From assembly GCA_036417435.1 (NCBI GenBank), contig CM070919.1, positions 35,084,318 through 35,148,317 of the forward strand: a stretch of DNA of 64,000 bases. Direction: 5' to 3'. The notes under the pieces are model-generated. The model did no database searches and was not told the DNA's origin. It saw nothing but the letters and a program-made list of their open reading frames with translations. Numbering within the stretch: the stretch's first letter is position 1; each line of letters starts with the position of its first letter. Shown here in pieces: positions 11,188 through 23,335 of this stretch. The stretch comes from Inia geoffrensis (taxonomy: Eukaryota > Chordata > Mammalia > Artiodactyla > Iniidae). The position numbers were made by a program, and so were the translations under genes.

Positions 11188-11645
11188 TGTCCAGTACTGA
11201 GGATTAAGTCACGTGTTGGAAGTGTGCCAAGGATGGAAGTGTGTCGATGATTTCTAAGGAAAGCGGTCCATTGACAGAGAGGAATCAGAAATAGGAAATG
11301 TGTGGAGAGGGGCCTCACCACTTTACTTTACCTGTCGATAACAACATCTACATAGACATACCCTATAGGGATGGAAGTGTATATGAACTGGGCTGGGGCA
11401 AGAGAAGAAGTAAGAGGTGGATGGAGCAGTGGGAATGCATTCAGGCATCACTGATTCCGCAACTTCAGCGGTTTCCTCTTGTCCAGACATTACGTTAGAT
11501 ACCGGGGACATGGTGGAGGAGAAGAAACAGGAGCACTGCCTCCGTAACGCTGACAGCGTTCTGTGCTTTACCATCCGCTCCTGGTCCTGTAATAAAAGTC
11601 TCCTTAAATTGACTCTGAAGATCCATCCCTCTCACATGGCCAGTC
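11188..11645. other. Unannotated DNA after the inverted arm
   Basis: About 45-50% GC with overlapping open frames of 66-103 codons on both strands. None shows a protein motif. The units 'ggatggaagtgt' at 11232 and 11370 are repeated, but no larger structure is clear. Confidence 0.45.
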
Positions 11646-11649
11646 CGTT

Positions 11650-12085
11650 CGTTTTGAGTCAAACTGTCACCACTTCAGACGGTAGCAGTAGGGCGTGTCC
11701 TGCATCAATCAGTGCCTTTCATCCCTAAGCCGTAGTGATTGGTTCCAGGGCAAGCGTGTAAGCTAACTTATTTCAGTCATCATCAGGGATTTGATTAAGA
11801 CTGAAGGAAGAGTACTAAATTTTGCTGTTTGTCCTGGAGTTGAGGAGATGCGCTGTGAGAGCTGCTGCTAATGTTTTCACGTGTGAGTGGAGGCATTCAG
11901 TGACAGTGGTGTCAACTCCAAGGAAGCGGAGTTGAGAAACATGACAGAGAGTCAAGGTCCTGCCTGGTCTCCTGCTTCAAGCTGCCAGCGAGCTACTACT
12001 TAGCACCTTTTCAGTTATAGCAGCCCATGAATTCCTATTTTCTGCATAATATAGCTTGGCTTATATTTTCAGTTGCTTCCAAATA
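11650..12085 (+). repeat. Ancient interspersed repeat, family uncertain
   Basis: Includes 'tagtgattggttccagggca' and, near the end, 'ccttttcagttatagcagcc' followed by 'catgaattcctattttctgc'. These resemble a known mammalian repeat with 'tgattggttcagggatgggc' and 'cagttacgtgagccaataaa'. I could not fix the family; an L1M-type 3' UTR or LTR is possible. Confidence 0.4.
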
Positions 12086-12306
12086 AAGCAGTTCTGAGCA
12101 TATATAAGGAGATTATCAATAAATAAGTAAATATGATAACATATAGATAAATTATGCAACGGAAATAAACCAGTGCTTACTCTCTTCGGGTTGTTTACTA
12201 AATCTCCTGAAAATGTCAAAAACGAGAAATGTTTGGAACTGTAGACCAGAAATTTTCTGTTCTACAGAAAAATACCTGTTGCCTCTTCCGTTTTGTACAT
12301 CAACTA

Positions 12307-12337
<31 letters not shown>

Positions 12338-12945
12338 GAACAATTTTTCTGCCATTTCCATCAAAGGGGTCTTTGGTCTAAGTTAGTCAAATCGTCCTTC
12401 AAGACTGACTTAATCTTTTCTCACCGAAAAGAAAGAAACTGAATTTCATTTGCTTTTCTTTTTAGGTGTTCTTTTAGGATGAACAGCACAGGGACTAGTT
12501 TTACGATTGGGGGTCGATTGTTGAGGATAGTAACACCTTGCCCCAACCCGAGGTATATCCTTCCCTTATTTCTTACTACAAGTTATTTTCTGTCTTAAAA
12601 TTTCCTTAGATGTGGTTTAAAGTCATCCTTTATGGCTAAAATTTTGCATAGCTAGGTGAAGACTTGATGACTAGGCAGAAAGAAACTGGGATAATTGAGC
12701 TGAAAGAAGAGAAGGGAAAGGATTATTTTCATGATAACAAAAGGATATGAGAATTGGTTTTTAAGAACAAAATTTAAGAATTAATTTTAAAATAGTCAGG
12801 CCCACCTATTTTGCCTCAAAATAGGAGAAGAGTAACCTTTCAGCACAAAGCATTTAGAGTAGATACAAAAAAGACTATACATCTAATAATAGGCTATATT
12901 GGAGAGTATTCTTTGAGGTCATTGAAAAGTAGGACTGTCTTATAA
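12086..12945. other. Unannotated DNA with an orphan poly(T)
   Basis: Nothing recognised except T28 at 12307-12334. Confidence 0.5.
12307..12334. repeat. Homopolymer T28
   Basis: Uninterrupted run of 28 T. No SINE or L1 body is attached on either side, so it is either an expanded slippage tract or the residue of a retroposon tail. Confidence 0.9.
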
Positions 12946-12949
12946 GATC

Positions 12950-13140
12950 AAAGATATTTACTGCACACATTCAATGACTATGCACATTAGACAAAAAAAA
13001 AAAAAAAGAAATATAGTATATGGTCCCTTCACTCAAGGTCACTGTAGACTAATAAGGGAGATAATATCCAAATAACTAACAGTGATTAAGATGGAGCCTG
13101 AGATAATAATAGAAGCATGGTGTTAGAAGAAAGAGCTTTA
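12950..13140 (-). repeat. Possible L2 fragment, antisense
   Basis: 'ggtcccttcactcaaggtca', 'ctgtagactaataagggaga' and 'ccaaataactaacagtgatt' resemble the L2-type segment 'ggtccctgccctcaaggagc', 'agtctagtgggggagacaga'. It contains an A14 tract near 12994. Confidence 0.4.
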
Positions 13141-13497
13141 CAAGTTTCTAATGGCTGTAATAGTCTATAGAGGCAACAAGTGCTATTAGATTTTAAAGAA
13201 CAGGGAGGTTCTTAGTCTTTTAAAGAGAGATTCTTTCTACGTTGAAGTGCACAGACCTTAGTTAAATAGAAGAAAGAAAGTAGCACAGAAAATATTCAGA
13301 ATGAGAAATGGTGGGAAATGTTTAGAGTAGGCAGAATAAACAAATAAACTGTCTTTTACTGGAGCAGAGACTGTGAGCTTACCTTTTATTGTTTAGTGGT
13401 CTTCAAGACATGCTAAAGAGTTTTTACATTACTGCCTAGATCCGAATGTAGCCTTTCTAAGCAGAAAGTAGAACCAAAATAAGAAAACCAAGTGGCA

Positions 13498-13528
13498 TCC
13501 AAACAAAACAAAACAAAACAAAACAAAA
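13498..13528 (+). repeat. (AAAAC)n microsatellite
   Basis: About six tandem copies of AAAAC inside unannotated sequence. Confidence 0.85.
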
Positions 13529-13904
13529 TCTCAGGATGCCAAGAGATTGATTGTAGGGTGGAAGTTCTCATGCTCAAGTTATATTGGGCAAAACTAAATA
13601 AATTAAATCTGTATATTAAATATTTACATGTATATACACCTTTGTGTCATCATATTGTTTATCTATATAATGTTACATATATATAATTTATATACATACA
13701 TATAGTTTTACTATATGGCTCCTCAGAACTCTCTAGGTGAACAGGAAATTCTTAAGAAAGGAATTATTACACAAATTAAAAAAAAAATCGACCATAGAAC
13801 CCCCATTTTTTCCCACAGCACCTATCAAAACCAGCCAAGATAAGGAATTTGTACTTTGAATTTCTTCTCTCCAATATGGTAGCCATAAATTACATGTGGC
13901 CGTT

Positions 13905-14160
13905 AAGATTTAAATTAAATTTTTTATGGGTTTCCCTGGTGGCGCACTGGTTGGGAGTCTGCCTGCTGATGCAGGGGACACGGGTTCGTGGCCCGGTCCG
14001 GGAAGATCTCACGTGCCACGGAGCGGCTGGGCCCGTGAGCCATGGCCGCTGAGCCTGCGCGTCCGGAGCCTGTGCTCCACAGTGGGAGAGGCCACAACAG
14101 TGAGAGGCCCACGTACCACACACACACACACACACACACACACAAAGATTTAAATTAAAT
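13905..14160 (+). mobile_element. CHR-type SINE, short form, with perfect 16-bp TSD
   Basis: Body at 13921-14144: tRNA-related head (tttccctggtggcgcactgg), box B 'gggttcgtggc', 'gagcggctgggcccgtgagc', 'cctgcgcgtccggagcctgt' and end 'gtgagaggcccacgtacc'. The tail became (CA)n. The TSD AAGATTTAAATTAAAT is identical at 13905-13920 and 14145-14160. Diagnostic of the cetacean lineage. Spurious open frames on both strands lie inside it. Confidence 0.95.
14118..14144 (+). repeat. (CA)n tail of the CHR SINE
   Basis: About 13 CA repeats directly follow the SINE end where an A tail is expected. Confidence 0.9.
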
Positions 14161-14290
14161 GTTTAGTTATTCAGTCACAGTAAGCACATTCCAAGTGCTC
14201 AGTAGCTACATGCAGCTGGTAGGTAAGGTATTGAATGACACAGATATACAATATTTCTGTCACTGCAGAAAGTTCTGTTGGGCAGTGGTA

Positions 14291-15590
14291 CTTTAGAAAT
14301 GATTATTGTTGTTATTTATAGTTAATTTACTATTATTCCTTAATTAGGGTGTTGAATTAAGAAACCTCAGCATGTGGGCATTGTACAGAAGCAGTTTCTA
14401 CATACAGGAAATACTTAAACCAGAGTGTTATAATCCAGATATAATTTAGATAAGGAAATTGAAAACCCTCTGAAGGTCATAAATTTGTATATAATATTTA
14501 GTTGAAATGTGTAATTGGTGTAAAGATATGTGACAAACCCTATCCTCGAGACATATTTTCTAGGAAAAAAGACGGCTTTGTGCATAAGTCGTAAATATAA
14601 AATATGCTTTTTAAGAAATCACAACTTGGTGAAAATAGAGTACTAAACCCCGGAGCAGTTCGTTGTCAGGGAATCGAGGAAGTAAAGCTTTACTCTATAA
14701 GTAGGTGCTGGGATAACTGGTAAAGTGGACCATAACACTGACAATAAGAGACTGGTAATAAAGGATTTCAGTATATTTTTTAAGAACTTAATGAGAGTTC
14801 AAAGCTCGTTTCATCTTTCTGCTTGTATGATTTTTTACTTCATCTACATCCTATTAATATCATAACTCAATCCATTCAATTATGAATTTTACAGACTTTA
14901 CAAACTACTCTTTTTCTTTCTAGAGAATTTTATTTTTCTCAAACCCCCACTAAGCTATTTAGTTGCATTTTGTGAGTGATAAATTGGAAATTGTGTGTTG
15001 AACTGTTAAACTGATGCATGAACAATTAAATGACGATAAGAAGCTTTCAATTTAATACTTAGAAAATGTAACATTCAGATCATTGAATAGACGTCATGGT
15101 ACCCATTTATCCAACTACAACTGTTACACTTCATGCAGTTCCCAAAAAACTATTGAGAGTAATATCAAGCAGACTCATCTGTAATTTTCTCAAGTAGACA
15201 TTCATTTAAAAAAACTTGTTTTTGTTTAGTAATGAAGGTTAATTTTCATTTAAAATTAAGGATATAAAAGAACATTTTATTATTCTAAAGCATTAGTTTA
15301 CTGTAATTGGATTATTACATTCCTTAGATTTTAGATAGTTTATTAATAAATTTGATTTTTAAGACAAATATGATCAGCTGGACATCTTTTAAAAACTCTT
15401 CAAATACAAATTGTGAAAAATGCCAACTAGATGATAATAATTTCATCAAATGCTAAATATTCAACATTATTATTAAGGACATAATTGAGAGAGGGATTTT
15501 CATTGGGTCCTTTAACAAACTGACTAAAATAATCAGATTTTACCCTTTAGGAGTTTTCATCTTAATCAGAGATGAGATTCACTGATTCAT
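14291..15590. other. Unannotated AT-rich DNA
   Basis: No gene or recognisable repeat seen. Confidence 0.5.

Positions 15591-15592
<2 letters not shown>

Positions 15593-15630
<38 letters not shown>
15593..15630 (+). repeat. (GT)n microsatellite
   Basis: About 18 uninterrupted GT units. Confidence 0.95.
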
Positions 15631-16965
15631 GTGAAGGGGGGTTGTGTGTAACAGTCAGAGTAGGTTGAAGACGTGTACTTTGAAAAAAAAACATGCTTGG
15701 TATTGTAACAATTTCTGTAATAAAAGCTGGAAAATACAATTCCTCAAAATCTCACTGTCAGAGAAGCAGCAGTGATTCTCAGCAGAGTTGGAGATAGAAA
15801 TGGGGGAGGTTAACCCCACTCCCAGGAGGTGTGTCCTCTTTAGAAGTAGGTTTGCGTTAGAAATGGCTGAGAAGCATCAACATAAATCAACTAGCATCAG
15901 TGCAGACAGTTTATAAACTGAGCAGCAGGTGATAAATAGCAAATATATTTACAACATGGAGTCCATGTTGTAATGACCTAATAAATGTAAGCTGGAATAA
16001 ATTCTTGCCTAAATAAGAAATTAGAATTTGTATCTCAGCTCTTTTCCTAACTCAGGCAGATCACTGAACTTCTTAAAATTCCTAAATTTCTTCACTTGAA
16101 AAAAGAGGGAATTGGATTAAATCTCCAAGTCTCCTCCAGCTTTTAACATTCCACAATTCTACATCAGTAAATAAAGCTACGATTCTTGTCTCTGGGTCTA
16201 AAATAATACCACTTTAAAACTATTAGAAGAAAGATTAGTATCCTTTCAAACATGAATCTAATCAGTTGGAGCAGTTGGGGGAGTTGGAATATACATCTTG
16301 ATTGCTCACCTAATTGTAACAGTTTGCTACTTAAATGATACGTCATTTTAAGAAATGTAGAAATCCTTTCACATAGAATTCATTATATGTAACACAGTGT
16401 TTGTTTATTTCTCACCCAGTGAGAGTTGAGTAAGGGGTAAGGGAATGGTGTACTTTGAACATTCAGGTATTCCCTAGGGCTCAGACATTTTTACACTGCT
16501 ATCAGGCCCAGGGAAGTACTTAGCTTCAAATGATTTTGAAGGCAGTATCGTCATATTATTTGACATTGGATCTGAGGCAGTTGATCGTAGCAGTTTCTAT
16601 AAAAGTATACATGAAATAGACAAACTTTAGCAATAAAAAGTCATTAGAATATTTCATAGTGTGAGAAATACCTGGACATTGGCTTCAGTAAAACATAACT
16701 GGGTAAATTTAAAACATGGCCTAGAAGAAAGCTTTGCAGCCCACTTCCAGTAAGTATGAAAGATAATGCCAACATAATTGCCCCCCGATCTGACGTTCCC
16801 ATATTTGCCACCCAGTTGTATGCAATGGCAAAGTAATTAGAAATTAGGATAAAAGCGCTGTTATTTTCATATCACAAGGATGAATTTCTCTATTCCTTTC
16901 ATAGACATCTACCAACTACCAATATTAATCATACCTGTGCTATCTGTACATCTCTCACAATGAAC
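15631..16965. other. Unannotated AT-rich DNA with one short hairpin
   Basis: No gene found; a 60-codon antisense frame at 16164-16346 has no motif. A perfect inverted repeat is listed at 15949-15973. Confidence 0.5.
15949..15973. repeat. Perfect 11-bp inverted repeat, 3-nt loop
   Basis: TTACAACATGG (15949-15959), loop AGT, then CCATGTTGTAA (15963-15973). Would form a small cruciform or RNA hairpin. Confidence 0.7.
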
Positions 16966-16969
16966 AGAA

Positions 16970-17780
16970 GGAACAATGACCTTTCTGCTCAGAATCATAT
17001 CCACTCTCGCTTTCTCAGGCAATTCGCCCAACAGTTATGACTCTCCACCAAATATTTAATATCTCCCTTTCCAATGGACCATTCCTGTCTGCGTAAAAAC
17101 ATAGTGTAGCAATTTTAAGATGTCTTCCGTTCTCACCGCTCTACTTCTTCTTAAGGTTACTCCCTGTGGCTCAGAATCCATTAGTTACTTATGTCCCAGT
17201 TAACAGTCAGTGTTCGGAAAGGGTTTATTATTCCCACACATTTGAAGTTTGGGTCTTTACTGACACCTGCTCCCTGTATCTCCGTATCGATTTTACTTCC
17301 TTCTTTCTTCTCTTCCCACCCTTCCTCTCTTCGTCCTCCTCTGATTCCTCCTCCTTTTTCTATTTCCAGCCTCTAAATATTGAAGTATACTGAGCCGGGG
17401 CCCTTTCTTTTCCCTCATACCTGTACTCTCTCCCTAGGTATTTCATCCAGACTTTTGACTGGAACCATCTCAGTGCAGATAACAGCACAATTTACAAGGT
17501 CAACCTAGACCTGTCTCTTAAAACTGCAAACTGTACATCCAACTGTATCTCTACAAGGATGTCTAACAGGCATGCAAACGTAACTAAAAAAGACGCCCCC
17601 CCCCCCCCCAGTCAAGTTTTTGTCCCACACCTGCATCTCCTCCAGCCTTTCTCATCACTGAAATGGCGTTATCATTGCTCAGTCCCTCAAACCAAAACCT
17701 GGGGTCTATTTTGCATTTATCAAATTTATTTGGCCACACTTCCTTCTAATTATTAGCTAGTCAGTCTCTAAGTCCAAACA
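16970..17780 (+). repeat. Probable ancient LINE fragment (L2-lineage)
   Basis: Pyrimidine-rich sequence with 'aaaactgcaaactgtacatc', 'ctgcatctcctccagccttt', 'ctcatcactgaaatggcgtt' and 'gctcagtccctcaaaccaaa', in an order I associate with old mammalian LINE fragments. Highly diverged. Short pyrimidine-rich open frames (for example 17166-17393) are low complexity. Confidence 0.4.
17595..17609 (+). repeat. Homopolymer C15
   Basis: Fifteen consecutive C, rare in mammalian DNA; a likely slippage hotspot. Confidence 0.9.
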
Positions 17781-17934
17781 TATCCTAGATTCATTCCTAC
17801 AAATACCACCCCAAACCAAATCCCCAACATCTTCCTTTCTGTACTCTTGCCTCAGCAGCCCAGGTGATTTCCCTTGCTTCCAAAGCCAGCCACCTACAAT
17901 TCCTTCCCACCAAAGCAGGTAGGACAGTTCTGTA

Positions 17935-20920
17935 GGTAACAAGAAAGAATTCACATGAAATACGTTGACAAATAGGAAGGTACAGAAAATAATGCAACAG
18001 CATCCCCATGTCTGCCTCATAGAATTGAGAGATGTTAACATTTTGTTATAATAACCTCATAGCTTTAACTTTTTGGAGAATGAAATAATATAAAAAAGTT
18101 GACTTTTTAAAAAATTATTATTTCTTTTTATTCTCAATACTCATCTTTCCTCACTGTGTTTTGATCTTCATATGTACTCTTCTTATTGATCTCGTTGTAT
18201 GCTAATAACATACATATGTGTACATAGACTATATGTAGTATTGCTTTGTCAACTGTATTAAAGTCATACATTTTCTTCTAGTTTGTGGCTTGTCTTTTAA
18301 TTGTGTGTGTGTGTATTTCCTCAAATAAGAAATTTTAATTATAGTTGAATTTATCAATATTATCCTTTATGATGTATAATTTACTGACCTTACTTAATAA
18401 TTTTAATCATCTCAAGGTAACTAAGGTGTTTTTCTAGATTTTATTCTAAAAGTTCAAAATTTTAAATTTGCCATTGATGTTCTTAATACATGTGGATTTT
18501 TTAAAATATACAATGTGAGGTCAACATCTTACTTTACTCTTTCCCCTCATGAATGGCTAATTGTCCAAACACGGTTTGGCTGGCCTACAGTGCTACATGT
18601 CATATACCAATTTTCCATATTTGTGTGGGTCTGTTTTAAGTTTCTCTATTTTGTCCATTGACGTAATAAAATATACTACCGCACTCTTTTATTTGCTTTA
18701 AGATGTATAACTGTGTTATAAATCTTTAGATCTCGGAGAGCAGTCCCACACCCCAATCTCAATCAAATTATTCTTTTCTCCACCATTCTCTTGACTCTTC
18801 TTGGCCTTTTGCTCTGTTAGGAAGACACAATAAACTGGCTACCCATATTCATTCAGAATGACCATTTTCCTTGAGTTTGTCATTTATTGATCGTCTCCTG
18901 TACTTCTGATGCTTTTCTCAGCAATTGGAAAGCATCTATAAAGAAAACAAAGATCTTTGCCTTCACAAAGCTAACGTTCTGTTGAATTTCTCTGTAATAG
19001 AGAACTGGAAACCTAAAAAATTTCTCTTCTCAGAATTTCTTGCTCTGGGGATGCCATTTGTCAGAGTTGTAGATGAAGTGTAGCATTGAAGGTTTGTTGG
19101 TTTGCTTTTTTCCCCATCTGTCTTATTTTGCCCTTTCTCGCTTCCTCCTTTGTATAACGCAACCACTTGCCTGGAGTTACAGGAGCCGCTCTTAAACATG
19201 ATAGAAGCCACACACCCAGGGTGATGGAGCCGGTAGGAGTTGCCTTAATGACCTTCCCTAGCCGTTGCACCAGACTGTCAGCCTCTGGTCTTGCTTGCTT
19301 GAAGCTGTTATTTGTTTTCCTCTCATTCAAAGCCAGATATATTCCTGTAGGACTTAGTCCTCAAAATATATTTTTAAATTAAAAAAAAAATTTAAGAACA
19401 AAAAAATCTATGTTAGGGGAGAACTTAAACTCATTTTATAGATTAATTAGTAGTCAGTGGAAAGTCTTACTCAAATATTTTCATCCGTAATCATGGCCTC
19501 TTCTCTCATTTATTTAGGTCTCCGTTTGTGTCGCTCAATACAATTTCATAGCAATTATATAAACGCCATACCATTTTTTAGATTTATTACCTATTACTTT
19601 AAAGGTTTGTGCTGTTTTGATTAGGATTAGTAAAATAACACTATTTAATTTGGTATTGCTGTTATAGAGGAATGCTGTTGATTTTTTTAAAAGGTATCTG
19701 GTATCCAGAATTCTTATTTGTCTTTGTCTAGCTTATTTATACATTCTCATTACTTCTATGCAAATAATCATATTATCACTGAACAGTATTTTTAAATTTC
19801 TTCTTTCTTCTTTCGTCCACTTTTTATGCCCGTATTTCTTTGTCCAGTCTTATTGGCTGGACCTCCCATTGTAATGTTGAGTAGGAAGGCGTGATAGAGC
19901 AATTGGACTTCTGAGTAATTGAAATATCATTTGAATGATGTTTTATAGAATTTTAGTGGAAACCCTTTAGAGTTAATGAAATTAAACACAATTCCTCGCT
20001 TGATTTGTGTATTTTATAAAGATAACATGACTGGAAGTTGAATTTAATTAAGGCTCTACTACACATTTCTGAGATGATCGTCTTTTTCCCCCGCTTAATG
20101 CTTTGGTAGATCACGGTGAACGATTCTCTAACGTTAACTCATCCTTGCATTTGCAGTGTGGACCCTACTTGATCATGTGGTACTTTTTATATTTGGTTAA
20201 AACCAGTTTTTAATATAGTATTTAACATTTTTGCATGTGTATTCATGCAACCGTTTTTATAATGTTCATTAATGAAGTTTTCTGTAAAAATAAACTAGTC
20301 TCATAAAAAGATATTCTCTGAGTATGTTTCTACAAAATAGTGATTGGTCCCTTGAAGACTTGATAAAATCTGTGACAACATTTCTGAAAATTTTTCTGTT
20401 ATCTAAGTTTGCAGATTTATTGATGTCAAGTTCTTCCGAGTATTCTTTTATGATACTTTTGTTTGTCTCCTTCCTTAATTTTGCCCACTTTCTATTATTA
20501 AAATTTTATTAGCAACTTCTTGATCAGTCTTGTTAGAGGTTTGTCCATTTTATTAGCTTTTTAAAAAAAAATCCATTCTTGGTTTTTTCGACCTTTTATG
20601 ATATATTTATTTTCGATTTTACATTTTTGCTTCTATCTTAATATTTCTTCGCTTTACTTTCATTGTTCTTCCTCTTTTGTCATTTTTCTAACCTCTTGAA
20701 GTGAGCGCTTTTCTCTTAAATGTCCAGTTTTTTTTTCCTTACATCTAATTTCATACATTTCTCTCTAATCCCTCTTTAGATATATTATAAATTTTGGTGA
20801 GTAGTGCTTCAAAGTCATTTGATTCTAAATAGTTAATTATTTCCATGTTTTATATGATCTGTGAATTATTATAATTGTGCTTCATAGTTGAAAATCTGTG
20901 GGATGTATTAGCTGTCTAGT
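17935..20920 (-). pseudogene. Ancient L1M LINE, decayed ORF2 and 3' UTR, antisense
   Basis: Read on the minus strand this is a badly decayed L1. The 3' UTR lies near 17,940-18,430 ('gttaacattttgttataata', 'gtttgtggcttgtcttttaa'). The part at 18,480-18,790 keeps an L1 ORF2 3' pattern. At 19,570-20,900 the order matches L1 reverse transcriptase: 'ttgtccagtcttattggctg', 'ctgagatgatcgtctttttc', 'ctcataaaaagatattctct', 'gtttgtccattttattagct'. Stops and indels are everywhere, with no intact frame above about 80 codons. The stretch 18,800-19,560 is not clearly L1 and may be an insertion or unaligned sequence. No TSD found. Confidence 0.7.
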
Positions 20921-21435
20921 TGGGTTTGTTTTGTCAGATTACGTGGCCTATATGCTGTTACTTCATTGGCTTTTTGTCAGGGTCACTTAAGAATATTTAT
21001 GCATGTTTTCATTTGAAATTAATATGCATTCGCTTTTTGGCGTACGTTCTAATAAACGTCTCTGGCATCCAGTTGGCATATGGTGTTCAAACCTCCCACC
21101 CTCTTACTAAGCGGGTTCTGACTCATCTTAACGATCTGTGTAGGAGGTTTTGGTTTCTTTGAGTCCCTCCAAGCCTGTTCTCCACTTCCTTGTGCCAGTG
21201 AGTCGTTCTCTCTTCTGTATGGAAGCAAAAGTATTTCAAACCCTGAGCTCTCAACGTTTTTAAGTGTTGGTGATTGTTGTTACGTATTACATATCATTTC
21301 TAAGTGTTTGTAACAAGAGCGCATCCTTTGGCAATAGTTCAGTCCATTTTGTTGTATCAAGATAATCTTTTTATGATCTCTATCAGTCATGCACCTCCTC
21401 TGTGTTAAACTTTCAATAAACTGTCCAATACAGAG
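20921..21435. other. Unannotated DNA beyond the L1M fossil
   Basis: An 80-codon plus-strand frame at 20920-21162 has no protein signature. The L1 may continue here but I could not align it. Confidence 0.45.
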
Positions 21436-21439
21436 AGGA

Positions 21440-21610
21440 GAAAACCTTTTAAGGCCTGTGTGATCTGGCCCCAGCCTACAGCTCTGGCCTTATTGTGGAC
21501 CACTTTCTTTGCTATTACAGTGATGTTGGCTTTCTTTCTGTTTCACAAACACAATTGGCTTGTTCCCATCTATAGTCATTTGCACTGATGTTTCCCTATG
21601 CCTGAAATAA
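21440..21610 (+). repeat. L2-type LINE fragment
   Basis: 'gcctgtgtgatctggcccca', 'gcctacagctctggccttat' and 'catttgcactgatgtttccc' follow the L2-lineage order, including the 'gatctggccccagcctac' hallmark. Confidence 0.65.
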
Positions 21611-22857
21611 GACGTCTCCAATCTTTTCAGTTTTGAAAAATTTTGTCATGAAGATCTCACCTCCAATGTCATAGAGCAGAGCCTGCTACAAATTTGGGAG
21701 GCACAGTGAAAAACTTGTACCCTTTGTTCAAAAGGCAAGAAAAGAGTATGCTTGAAGGTACTACAACGTAAAGCTTTCTCTTTTCTTCCACAGACCCTCT
21801 CACAATTTGAAGTTGTGTTTAAAAAAAATGTTTTATTTAATACCATTCTAAGTAAAAAAAATTAAATTATTAGCATAAATTTTAACATTCATCTTTATAT
21901 TGTGCAATGCCAGTTTTGAAAACAAATAAAAGAGCATTTAATCCTATGCAGAATCGCCAGAATTACATACTTGTAGCTCGTATATACGTATGTATGTTGT
22001 TCTTACCGCAATAGTGGAAATGTTGCAGAAAAGTAACTGAGTTACTCAGGCTCTCCTGCACATACTTATATCTTATATTTTGATTTTGATCTGGTTCTTT
22101 TTGGAGTAAAACATTGTCACCAAATGACTCACAATCTCCTTGAAAAACAGATTTCAAATGATACCAGGTAAATGGACAGATCTGAGAATTAAGTCCTGCT
22201 TTATAATTTGTTTGGTCCTCTTCTCTTATTAGATGTCGGGTGACTGTAGCTTGGGCCAAACTGGTCATTTCCACTTTCCCATTTGTACCTTGTACCTAAT
22301 GTCGTGTCCTATAAAGGATAAAGGTAGACCTTGAGTTTATAACCTAAAGACATGCCCAAGTCAGCTGGGAATGTTAGGTCAAAATCATAGTTGTCAGTTC
22401 AAGGAACTCAACTGAAATTGGAGCTGAAATGTGTTTGGATTGGTAAAATTGGAAATCTAAGAGTAAAAGCTACGAAAAAGGCAAAGAAGAGGTTAGGAGA
22501 ATTCTGAATTCTGTAGATCGAGAAATGAGAGCTTGTAGACTTTTTTTTTAATGTAGTCCCAGGGTGATCTTAAGTGATTCGGATGGCTTTACTTGCAGGT
22601 GTTAGAGAGGAGAAATGTGGTTAGCTGTGAATTCACTGAGATCAAGGAGAGGGTGATAGAAAATCTCAAAGCTATTCCTTCCCTTGTACCTAGGAACAGA
22701 ACATCCCCTGGGAAATAAATGAATCATAGCCCGACCCAGTTACAGTTCTTCCTCACAGGCTACTGGACACAAACAAAATTTCCTGTATTTAGCTTCATAA
22801 TTTAGAACAACTGGACATTCTTTTTAGACTTCCGATGCTTAGGAGCTATGGCCCCTG

Positions 22858-22893
<36 letters not shown>

Positions 22894-23335
22894 GAATAGC
22901 CCAAAGTTACATCATTCATATTGAAGTGACTATTTGCAAATAACAGTTCTCAAAGTGACTATGAGTGTGTGTCACAAGTGTTTTATTTTTCCTCCCTCTG
23001 TGGTTTTCTGATTAAAGCTACATGTTCAAAAGGATATTGTTTATCATTTCAAGCACCATCAAAGTGCTCTGCTGTGCACCTCAATAAATATGTATTCTTT
23101 GGGTTGATACTTTGAACTTACAGGAAACTTGAGAAAAATCCAATAAAGGTATATCTGTTCAGGTTTACACCTTCTTACAATATAATATTTTAATATACTG
23201 TGAGTCACGGTGGATTTACTACGAACACGGTCACTGCTACAATAGTTCTAGGTCACTGATAACAGTGGTTGTTCAGGTGCGCAGTGAGTGTGGCCAGAGG
23301 ATCAGTGGTATAAGGCCTGCCCCATGACTTCTCAC
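21611..23335. other. Unannotated DNA
   Basis: A 103-codon antisense frame at 21963-22274 has no recognisable domain. Contains the T31 tract at 22861. No gene supported. Confidence 0.5.
22861..22891. repeat. Homopolymer T31
   Basis: Uninterrupted T run, the longest homopolymer in the window, with no adjoining retroposon body. Confidence 0.95.

Larger units (their letters stand above)
13870..14288 (-). mobile_element. hAT-type MER element split by a CHR SINE
   Basis: Left part 13870-13920 has 'agccataaattacatgtggc'. The right part from 14146 has 'ccaagtgctcagtagctaca', 'atatttctgtcactgcagaa' and 'agttctgttgggcagtg', the reverse complement of a hAT MER element beginning cagtgctgtccaatagaac. 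The SINE at 13921-14144 interrupts it. Confidence 0.7.
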
